DNA of 13,875 bases from Opitutia bacterium UBA957 (GTDB taxonomy: Bacteria > Verrucomicrobiota > Verrucomicrobiia > Opitutales > UBA953), in assembly GCA_002293065.1 (NCBI GenBank), contig DBCN01000090.1:1-13875 (forward strand), read 5' to 3'. A model generated the notes under the pieces. That model was not told the DNA's origin. It saw nothing but the letters and a program-made list of their open reading frames with translations, and ran no database searches. The stretch's first letter is position 1, and the number at the start of each line of letters is the position of its first letter. Both the position numbers and the translations under genes were made by a program. Shown piece by piece: positions 7,443-13,875 of the stretch.

Positions 7443-8561
7443 ATGGCCGCGGACGCTTGCACCGAGGCAAGACTTCCGACTAATGGGGGCGTGCTTTCCG
7501 TCCGTGTCACTGGCCTACGTCGGCGTCTCGGTTCCGCCGAGGTCTTGGGTGGCGTCGACCTCTCCGTCGATGCCGGGACCCTTTATTGCCTCGTGGGACC
7601 CTCGGGGAGCGGGAAGACCACCTTGCTGAAGATTTTGGCGGGGCAATCCGAGTCGGATGGCGGCCGCGTGCTGCTCGGCGGCAAGGACCTGAAGGCGCTC
7701 GACGTCAGGGATCGCGCGACCGCGATGGTCTTCCAGAACTACGCGCTGTTTCCGCACCTCACCGCGCTCGAGAACGCCGCCTTCGGCTTGGAGGCGCTGG
7801 GATTATCCGCGGAAGAGATTCGCACGCGTGCCCTCGAGGCGTTGACGGCCGTTGGGGCCGAGGCCTGGGCTTCGCGCCGGCCGCAGGAGCTTTCCGGCGG
7901 CCAACAGCAACGGGTTGCCCTGGCGCGGGCCTTGGCGGTGAAACCGAAGTTGCTCCTGCTGGACGAGCCCTTGAGCAACCTCGATGCGGCCGCGCGGATC
8001 GAGCTCCGCGATCGCTTGCGGGCGCTCGTGCGCACGCAGGGGTTGACGGTCGTCTGCGTGCTCCACGACCAGAAGGACGCGTTGGCCATGGCGGATCAGC
8101 TCGGTGTCATGCGGCAGGGCAGGATCATCCAGTCCGGGGCGCCCATCGATGTCTACCGTCGGCCCGTCGACAGCTGGACGGCGACTTTCCTCGGCTCCGC
8201 CAATCTTTTTTCGGGCACGGTCGTGCATGCGGCCGCCGGTGAATTCATCGCGAGCACCGTGGTGGGTGAAGTGCGCGGCGCGCTCTCCCAGCCGGCGCAG
8301 CCGCCCGCGGTCGGGGCTGCGCTCGTCGTCTGTATCCGACCCGAATGCCTGCACCTCGATGCGATGGCGCCGGATGAGAACGCCTTTGCCGGCAAGGTCA
8401 CGGATTCCTTGTTCCAGGGCGATCTCGCGATCCACCGATTCACGACCCCGGCCGGACTGGTCTTGCAGGTCGCGGAACTCAACCCACGCCAGCGGGTCGG
8501 CTCCAAGGCCACCGTCTACGCTTGGGCCGAGCCGGAAGATGTCGTGGGCTTGGTGAAATAG
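7443..8561 (+). CDS. ABC transporter ATP-binding protein, PotA/FbpC/CysA type with TOBE domain
   Basis: The ATPase subunit of an importer, most like the polyamine, iron(III) or sulfate/sugar class. From ATG 7443 it has 372 residues. All nucleotide-binding motifs are intact: Walker A GPSGSGKT (52-59), Q-loop Gln98 in FQNYALFPHL, signature LSGGQQQR (from 150), Walker B LLLLDEP (170-176), D-loop SNLD, and H-loop His208 in LHDQ. The C-terminal third, about residues 255-370, fits a TOBE regulatory/substrate domain; FLGSANLF and IRPE are typical of the class. The start is uncertain: TTG 7431 and GTG 7491 are in frame, and GTG 7491 would place the first strand (LSVRVTGL) right at the N-terminus as is usual for the family. 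No permease or binding-protein gene is adjacent, so substrate specificity cannot be assigned. Confidence 0.93.
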   Translation: MAADACTEARLPTNGGVLSVRVTGLRRRLGSAEVLGGVDLSVDAGTLYCLVGPSGSGKTTLLKILAGQSESDGGRVLLGGKDLKALDVRDRATAMVFQNYALFPHLTALENAAFGLEALGLSAEEIRTRALEALTAVGAEAWASRRPQELSGGQQQRVALARALAVKPKLLLLDEPLSNLDAAARIELRDRLRALVRTQGLTVVCVLHDQKDALAMADQLGVMRQGRIIQSGAPIDVYRRPVDSWTATFLGSANLFSGTVVHAAAGEFIASTVVGEVRGALSQPAQPPAVGAALVVCIRPECLHLDAMAPDENAFAGKVTDSLFQGDLAIHRFTTPAGLVLQVAELNPRQRVGSKATVYAWAEPEDVVGLVK

Positions 8562-8585
8562 CCAACCGGGCCGATCGGGCCAGCT

Positions 8586-8604
8586 GGCGAGGGGGTTGCC
8601 TTTT
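8586..8604 (+). terminator. Weak terminator candidate after the ABC ATPase gene
   Basis: A short stem (GGCGA with TTGCC, including one G-T pair) around a loop of five G is followed by TTTTCT. It lies 24 bases after the ABC stop codon and before the start of the giant prepilin-like gene. A separate 10-base palindrome, GCCAGCTGGC (8579-8588), overlaps it. The stem is short, so termination may be partial and the two genes could share transcripts. Confidence 0.35.
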
Positions 8605-8621
8605 CTAGTAAAAAGCATTCA

Positions 8622-11600
8622 TTGGCTCGTGTGGCCCGCCCCGACCACCAGTCCCCCTCCCGTCGCCGCGGCTTCTCGTTGGTGCTGTCCATGATGGTGA
8701 CCGCATTTCTGGTCCTGACGATTATCGTCCTCGCCAGCTTCATCCGCGTGGAGTCGCAACTCGCCCATAATCGGCATGCGGTGCTGCGTGCCCGCCTGAA
8801 TGCCATGGCCTCGATGCGGCTTGCGGGGGCTGCCTTGCAGCAGTTTGTCGGCCCCGACACCCGGGTCACAGCGCCTTCGTCGCTTTTTGAGGACCCGGCA
8901 ACAACCACGGGCCAGTACACCTATCCCGTGCTCGGCGTTTGGCATAGTTGGCAGGGGCGAGATCACGATACGGGCGGGCGCTACGCTGGCCGGCCCTACA
9001 AACCCGACTATAATCTCAAGGCGACCAGCAATCCATATGGGACGCTTTATGGCGGCCGCTTCGTAGGGTGGTTAACTTCGTCTTCGATGGGATACTTCGT
9101 GGCCGCCGCGGCGGTGCCTGCGCCGCCTCCCGTCGTTGCGCCGCCCAAGCCGCCCACCGTGCCCGTCGGGCCTAGGCCGCCGCCCGGCCCGCCGCCGCCG
9201 CCCGTACCTCCGCCGAACAAGCCGACGCCGCCACCGGTCAGCCCGAAGCCAACCGCTCCGCCGAAGGTCACCCCTGCCTACGAATCATCGGGACTCGGGG
9301 CGTGGCGTTTTGCGGCCATCCCTCCGACGATCCGCCACTTCAACTACATCTCGCCTTTGGTGGGTCCAGCCACCACTTCGGTCGCGACCGGCCGAATCTA
9401 TCTGACCCCGAACCCCTTTCCCGATGGGACGGGAGCTTTCGCTTGGTGGATCTCGGGCGAAAACCAAAAGGCTTTGCTGCATCCAGCCGACAATCCGGCG
9501 CCGCCCGCTCCGACCATCGATGAGGCCATGCAACGGGTGCGGACCTATGGGAATACCGACTTGGCCGCCCTGGGCCTGATCGGCACTCCGCCCGGCACTT
9601 CCTTGCCGACGCGTGGCACCGCCGCGCTCGTGCCTGTGGCGACCGGCGGCAAGGCGGGCTTCCATGACTATACGACCTACTCCGTTGGGTTGCTGACGAA
9701 CACCGCCAACGGGGGCGTCCGGAAGGACCTCTCCTTGCTGGCTGAAACCTGGGATTGGATGGACGAGGCGGATCCGCGCCGCGAGGTGAAATTGCCGCTG
9801 TTTCGGGTCCGGCCACGTTTGACCGCCGCGGCGGCCACCACCGCGGACCTTTATTACGCCCGCCCCAAGTCCGCCGAGGTCGAGGCCACTACGGCCGGCA
9901 ACCGGGGGCGGCACACCTTGATGTATTGGTGGTCGGATTACGGCTCCAGCGGCGGTTCGACGAGTTACAACGCCGGGACCTTCGGGTCGCTATCCTACAT
10001 CCCGCCGATTCGTAGTTGGAACACCTTGGTCGACTACACCTTGCAGTATCGTAAAGCCGTCGTGAGCCGGAGCGCGGGTGGTTTGGTCGAGATGGCTCCG
10101 TCGCAAGCGGGCAGCAACCCGCTCTACAGTTATCACGAAACGGTTTATCGGCAGCCGGTCGTCGCCCGGGTGCAGTTCGTCTTTGCGCAAGCGGCGACCG
10201 ATAGCGGTGCTCTCGACGGCACGCAGCGTCGAGCCATCTTGGCGCAGCCCGTCGTCACCGTATGGAATCCCTACAATGTGCGGATGAAGGTGAAGAACTT
10301 TTCGCTGACGATGAAGGGGAGCAGCCTGCCCGTGGCTTTCGAGTTGGCGCCGGTTTCCCCTGCGGGTGGACCGATCCCGATGGGCTCATGGTTCGACGGC
10401 AAATGGGGATCGCTCGGCCTGTCCTTGCGGGATCCCTCGGGTCAGATCGACCTCATGCCCGGAGAGACCCGGGTCTTTTCCGCGGCGACCGAAAGCGCCA
10501 TGCTCTCGCTCGGCACACCTGGTTCGGTCAACTTGCCTTTGACGCCAGGCTACGCCGCCGGTCGGCCGGTCGGGCTTTTCCTGAACTTGGAGAATCTGCC
10601 GGGCGATACCCGCATTTCTTCGCGAATGTTGAAGTTGAACACCGGCCGCGATGCGATCGCCGCGGATATCAATATCCCGGGTTGGACGCGCGGGACGCCG
10701 ATTCGCCTCAGCTTCCGCAATAGCGACCCCATCGCGGCGGCTTTCATCTTTACGACGCTCTATGGGCCCGACGATCCGCCCGGTCCGCAGGCGATCCTGG
10801 CCGATCTGCGTTCAAGTCCCCGTCCTTTCGGGACATTCTCCTTCGGCCTGCGCTTGGCCAACGACGGCACGGTGAAGCTCGATCGGGGCGTGGTTTCGCG
10901 CGGGACGATCCAGTCCAGTCCGTTCTCGGGCTACACCGAGCTCGGCGATAAGTCGCGCGAGGTGCTGACGGATCTTCGGCCGGTGACCAATCAGGTGACC
11001 GCGCTCGGGGACGGCATCCAATATCAAGGTGCGCTCCACCCCGTGAACGCGCCCTTCGACCTCTACTATCGTCCGCTCAGCGGCTGGATGGATAGCTACG
11101 CCCCGCAGGTCGACGCCGCGCAGCGTGGCTTCATCGTTTCCGGTCTGGACGCCTCCAGCGGCTTGAGCCGGGCGGTCGTCGCGGAATTGCCGGTTGCCCC
11201 GCCCCAGTCGCTCGCGGACCTGCAGGGTTGGGATGCGCGAGGCTTCAATCCAGCGCCGCCGTTCCAGTATGGTTTGATCGGCAATTCGGACGCTTCCCCG
11301 ATCCTGCCGGCCGAGGACGTCGTCGGTCGTTGGTTCGACAACGCCGGCAATTACCACCTCCGCACGGAACTCTCGGCGACCTTCCTGCAGCATGACGATA
11401 GCTTCTGCCTGAACCATGTGCTCTTCGATGATTGGTTTGTCTCTTCGCTCGCGCCCGCTCCGGCCTCGTGGGGCCGCCTGAACGGCACCGCGGCCGGTCG
11501 GCAGGTCGTCGCTGAACTCAAGCTGGCCTATCAAAAGCACCTGGCGGGGAAGCCGTTGCCGAACGCTTGCTATCGGCTGGGCGGTGACGCCGCCCAGTTC

Positions 11601-12503
11601 TCCCCGGATAGTTTGGACGCGACGAAATTCCCTGATGGTTATCTCCGCTTCGGAGCCTACCTGACCGTCCCGGGTCAGTTCAACGTGAACAGTTGCTCCG
11701 TTCCGGCGTGGCGCGCGGTCCTCGGTCACCTGCGCGATCAGCAGGTGCCCGTCGCCAGGAACGCCTCGGGCGATATCGCCCTCGAGAAGTCGCGTCACCC
11801 GCTTCCGCGCATGGTGCCGTCCCCGGAAGCTTCCACCGGTAGCGGTACTCCGGCGGCGGCCCTGACGGGTTTCGCCGCCTTGACGGATGCGCAGCTCGAT
11901 CGGCTGGCCGTCGAAATCGTGAAGCAAGTCCGAGCGCGCGGCCCCTTCCTGTCGCTTTCCGAATTCATCAACCGTCGTTTGCGTCTGTTCGATGGCACCG
12001 ACAAGGATTTGGCGCTCAACGGCGCCTTGCAGGCGGCCTTGAAGGCCTTGGAGCAGTCGCCCGCGCTCCATCCCGCCGCGCCCGCGGCCGCCCTCGGCAA
12101 GCCGACGACGCTCCCGACCGATCCGCGCTTGTCCCCGGCCGGCTATCCGAGCGACTACATCAACCCGCGCGCCGCCGTCGGCAATTCGACGCATGGCTTG
12201 CCCGGCTGGCCGCGGCAGGCGGACCTGCTTCGCGGCTTGGCGCCGATCATCTCCGTCCGCGATGACACCTTCATCGTTCGTTGCTTGGGCGAATCTCCGC
12301 ATGGCGAGGGTACGGCCCGAGCGTGGTGCGAGGCGGTCTATCAACGCGTCCCGGAATACGTCGATGGCCGGATTCCGGCTTACGAGGCCCCTCTGGGCAA
12401 CAAGCCCGATCCAGCCAAGCCTACCGTCGGCTTGGCGAACACCGTGTTGGGTCGCCGCGTGAAGTTGGTGTCTTTTCGTTGGCTGCGTTTCGACGAAATC
12501 TAA
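8622..12503 (+). CDS. Giant prepilin-like protein, Verru_Chthon cassette protein A family
   Basis: A 1293-residue envelope protein. The N-terminus has a type IV prepilin-like signal: basic SPSRRRG, presumed cleavage Gly17/Phe18, then a hydrophobic helix (18-40). The fifth residue after the cleavage site is Leu rather than the usual Glu, as in GspK/PilX-type minor pseudopilins. RARLNAMASMRLAGAALQQF and GPDTRVTA (about 56-84) match phrases I recall from Verru_Chthon cassette protein A. A proline-rich tract fills 166-218. The C-terminal part holds RGPFLSLSEFINRRL (about 1105) and AWCEAVYQRVPEYVD (about 1234), again like that family. The middle is rich in beta-prone Gly/Thr/Ser sequence and has no domain I recognise. 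Role is unknown; a large tip or minor component of a type II secretion or type IV pilus-like assembly is inference. Start is TTG 8622 or GTG 8631; neither has a Shine-Dalgarno site. The family's B, C and D partners are not next to it. Confidence 0.88.
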   Translation: MARVARPDHQSPSRRRGFSLVLSMMVTAFLVLTIIVLASFIRVESQLAHNRHAVLRARLNAMASMRLAGAALQQFVGPDTRVTAPSSLFEDPATTTGQYTYPVLGVWHSWQGRDHDTGGRYAGRPYKPDYNLKATSNPYGTLYGGRFVGWLTSSSMGYFVAAAAVPAPPPVVAPPKPPTVPVGPRPPPGPPPPPVPPPNKPTPPPVSPKPTAPPKVTPAYESSGLGAWRFAAIPPTIRHFNYISPLVGPATTSVATGRIYLTPNPFPDGTGAFAWWISGENQKALLHPADNPAPPAPTIDEAMQRVRTYGNTDLAALGLIGTPPGTSLPTRGTAALVPVATGGKAGFHDYTTYSVGLLTNTANGGVRKDLSLLAETWDWMDEADPRREVKLPLFRVRPRLTAAAATTADLYYARPKSAEVEATTAGNRGRHTLMYWWSDYGSSGGSTSYNAGTFGSLSYIPPIRSWNTLVDYTLQYRKAVVSRSAGGLVEMAPSQAGSNPLYSYHETVYRQPVVARVQFVFAQAATDSGALDGTQRRAILAQPVVTVWNPYNVRMKVKNFSLTMKGSSLPVAFELAPVSPAGGPIPMGSWFDGKWGSLGLSLRDPSGQIDLMPGETRVFSAATESAMLSLGTPGSVNLPLTPGYAAGRPVGLFLNLENLPGDTRISSRMLKLNTGRDAIAADINIPGWTRGTPIRLSFRNSDPIAAAFIFTTLYGPDDPPGPQAILADLRSSPRPFGTFSFGLRLANDGTVKLDRGVVSRGTIQSSPFSGYTELGDKSREVLTDLRPVTNQVTALGDGIQYQGALHPVNAPFDLYYRPLSGWMDSYAPQVDAAQRGFIVSGLDASSGLSRAVVAELPVAPPQSLADLQGWDARGFNPAPPFQYGLIGNSDASPILPAEDVVGRWFDNAGNYHLRTELSATFLQHDDSFCLNHVLFDDWFVSSLAPAPASWGRLNGTAAGRQVVAELKLAYQKHLAGKPLPNACYRLGGDAAQFSPDSLDATKFPDGYLRFGAYLTVPGQFNVNSCSVPAWRAVLGHLRDQQVPVARNASGDIALEKSRHPLPRMVPSPEASTGSGTPAAALTGFAALTDAQLDRLAVEIVKQVRARGPFLSLSEFINRRLRLFDGTDKDLALNGALQAALKALEQSPALHPAAPAAALGKPTTLPTDPRLSPAGYPSDYINPRAAVGNSTHGLPGWPRQADLLRGLAPIISVRDDTFIVRCLGESPHGEGTARAWCEAVYQRVPEYVDGRIPAYEAPLGNKPDPAKPTVGLANTVLGRRVKLVSFRWLRFDEI
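9117..9275 (+). repeat. Proline-rich low-complexity tract inside the giant prepilin-like gene
   Basis: Residues 166-218 are over half proline, with runs of three to five Pro separated by Val, Lys, Thr, Ala and Gly. The DNA is a CCG/CCC/CCT-rich stretch with many near-repeats. It sits between GRFVGWLTSSS and LGAWRFAA, both of which look like ordinary family sequence, so it reads as an extended linker or an expansion of a loop. Confidence 0.85.
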
Positions 12504-12515
12504 ACCCTGGGTAGC

Positions 12516-12540
12516 GGCGGGTTTTTCTCGCCAACCCGCC
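12516..12540 (+). terminator. Stem-loop after the giant prepilin-like gene, possible terminator
   Basis: A perfect 8-base inverted repeat (GGCGGGTT at 12516-12523 with AACCCGCC at 12533-12540) encloses a 9-base loop, 12 bases after the stop codon. No T-tract follows, so it is not a standard intrinsic terminator. It may stabilise the transcript end or reduce read-through into the MATE gene. Confidence 0.4.
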
Positions 12541-12564
12541 TGGTTGCTTGCCTCCTGTGGGGAC

Positions 12565-13875
12565 TTGGAACCCGCGCCCACCATTCGTTCGGAGATCGGA
12601 CCCACGCTCAAGCTGGCCGTCCCCATCATGCTTGGGATGTTGGGCTATGGGTTGATGTTCTACGTCGACGTCGCCATGGCTGGGCACTTGGGCGAAACGG
12701 CCCTCGCGGCCTCGGCGTTGGCTTCCAACCTCAGCTACATTCCGTACGTTTTCGGCATCGGGGTGGTTGGAGCGGTCGCGGTCTATCAGTCGCAGGATAA
12801 TGGCGCCGGCGTGGAAGAGTCCGCGCCCGCCATCTTGCGGCACGGCATGGCGCTGGCGCTGGCGCTCGGCGTGGTCACGGCGGTCTTGAGCCATGCCCTC
12901 GTCGGCTATCTGCCGCTCCTCGGTTCGACCCCTGAGGTCACCGCGGAAGCCCATGATTTTTTCATCCTGATGTCCTGGTCGATGATTCCGGGCTTGTTGT
13001 TCCATGCCTTGCGTGGGCACCGCGATTCGCAGCATCAGCCCTGGATTTCCTTGGTCTGGCTGTCCGTGGGTATCCTCGCGAACATCCTCCTGAACTGGCT
13101 TTGGATGTTCGGCCACTGGGGCTTCCCGGCCATGGGTCTGGCCGGGGCCGGGTGGGCCACCTTGGTCGCGCGTTGCGTCATGTTCATCGGTCTATGGTTC
13201 ACCCCGGGGCGGGGGGCGGTCCGTTGGATGGACGGGCTGCAACTCGCGGTGTTCCGTCGCCTGCTCCAGACCGGTTGGCCGGCTGGCCTGCATAGCTTGA
13301 GTGAGGTCGGCATCTTCGCGGTCGTCCCGATCATGGCGGGTTGGCTTTCTTCGACGGCGCAGGCCGCGCACCAAGTCGCCATCAGCACCGCCTCGGCGGC
13401 TTTCATGTTGCCCTTGGGTTTAGGCATCGCGGCCGGCATTCGGGTGGGTGAAGCCTACGGGGCGAAGGACCCGCGGCGCGTCCAGGCCATCGGCCACGGC
13501 GCCTTGATCTTGGGCGGCCTCATCATGTCCCTTTACGGGCTCGTGATGGTGCTCACCCGGCCTTGGTTGATGCAGACCTATGGCGTGGCCGGGACCGAGA
13601 TCGCCACGGTCGCCTCGACGCTCCTGATCTTTGCGGCGCTCTGGGCCCCTTTCGATGGATTACAGGTCGTCGCGGCTTACCTGCTGCGCTCCGTCAACTG
13701 CGCGGCGTGGGCTTCGTGGAGCGTCTTCTTGGTCTATTGGCTCTTCTGCCTGCCGTTCTCCTTGGCCTTGGCTTTCCCGCGAGGCTTCACGCTCTTCGGC
13801 TTCCCCGTGGGTTGGTATGGCCTCGGTCCGTCGGGTATCTGGATTTCCTTGGCGACCGGCTTGACGCTCGTGGCC
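12565..13875 (+). CDS. MATE-family efflux transporter, C-terminus cut by window edge
   Basis: An inner-membrane exporter that uses a Na+ or H+ gradient to expel cationic drugs or metabolites. The frame is open for 437 codons to the window end, nearly the whole of a typical protein of about 450 residues. The N-terminus (EIGPTLKLAVPIMLGMLGYG, then YVDVAMAGHLGETALAA) is characteristic of MatE domains, and a second, related half starts near residue 220 (LLQTGWPAGLHSLSEVGIFA). About eleven to twelve hydrophobic segments can be counted. I placed the start at TTG 12565 because it gives the usual short polar stretch before EI.PT; no ATG lies in frame upstream after the previous gene, and a weak GGGG lies 4 bases before it. 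It starts 61 bases after the prepilin-like gene. Substrate is unknown. Confidence 0.9.
   Translation, partial: MEPAPTIRSEIGPTLKLAVPIMLGMLGYGLMFYVDVAMAGHLGETALAASALASNLSYIPYVFGIGVVGAVAVYQSQDNGAGVEESAPAILRHGMALALALGVVTAVLSHALVGYLPLLGSTPEVTAEAHDFFILMSWSMIPGLLFHALRGHRDSQHQPWISLVWLSVGILANILLNWLWMFGHWGFPAMGLAGAGWATLVARCVMFIGLWFTPGRGAVRWMDGLQLAVFRRLLQTGWPAGLHSLSEVGIFAVVPIMAGWLSSTAQAAHQVAISTASAAFMLPLGLGIAAGIRVGEAYGAKDPRRVQAIGHGALILGGLIMSLYGLVMVLTRPWLMQTYGVAGTEIATVASTLLIFAALWAPFDGLQVVAAYLLRSVNCAAWASWSVFLVYWLFCLPFSLALAFPRGFTLFGFPVGWYGLGPSGIWISLATGLTLVA

Noticed and set aside
7325..7510. N-terminal extension of clpP to 7510 or 7390
   Set aside because: The frame is open but the added residues resemble no ClpP propeptide and would overlap the divergent ABC gene. 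ATG 7324 gives the usual ClpP length.
9047..9271. Minus-strand frame encoding a Gly-rich peptide
   Set aside because: It is the mirror of the CCG-rich proline tract; glycine codons arise automatically on the opposite strand.
10812..12629. A 605-codon open frame on the minus strand opposite the giant prepilin-like gene
   Set aside because: It is antisense to a gene with recognisable family motifs. Its product is rich in Arg, Gly, Glu and Gln with no motif or membrane pattern, as expected for the mirror frame of GC-rich coding DNA.

Overview
The window looks like chromosomal DNA of a GC-rich Verrucomicrobium, probably of the Opitutae type. The main pointer is a 1293-residue protein (8622-12503) that carries the conserved phrases I associate with the verrucomicrobial 'Verru_Chthon cassette protein A' family. 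A second pointer is a large secreted hydrolase (1-2286) whose central block resembles a protein type I recall from Verrucomicrobia. Translation starts are often GTG or TTG, and clear Shine-Dalgarno sequences are largely missing. The taxonomic placement is inference from protein families, not from a marker gene. I saw no rRNA, tRNA, CRISPR array, insertion sequence, phage gene or attachment site.

Layout. Positions 1-7324 are all read from the minus strand. In order of transcription they are clpP (7324-6716), a rhomboid-family intramembrane protease (6703-5789), a periplasmic tail-specific protease (5777-3576), a strong intrinsic terminator (3567-3541), a membrane-anchored aldose 1-epimerase (3507-2371), and a multidomain secreted alpha/beta hydrolase (2286 to the window edge, C-terminus missing). 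From about 7443 onward everything is on the plus strand: a PotA/FbpC-type ABC transporter ATPase without a neighbouring permease (7443-8561), the giant prepilin-like protein (8622-12503), and a MATE-family multidrug/Na+ exporter that runs off the right edge (12565-13875). The 118-base gap at 7325-7442 is the divergent promoter region.

How the genes fit together. The clearest unit is the three-gene proteolysis operon: a cytoplasmic ClpP, an inner-membrane rhomboid and a periplasmic Prc-like protease, separated by only 12 and 11 bases and closed by one terminator. This puts protein degradation for three compartments under one likely transcript. The ClpP lacks the usual N-terminal axial-loop motif, so it may be a specialised paralogue. 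The other genes are exported or envelope-linked: the anchored epimerase, the secreted hydrolase, the type IV pilin-like protein and the MATE exporter. The plus-strand genes show no obvious common pathway.

The best candidates for under-described biology are the giant prepilin-like protein standing without its usual B/C/D partners, the modular secreted hydrolase, and the three-compartment protease operon with its divergent ClpP. All gaps between genes are shorter than 120 bases.
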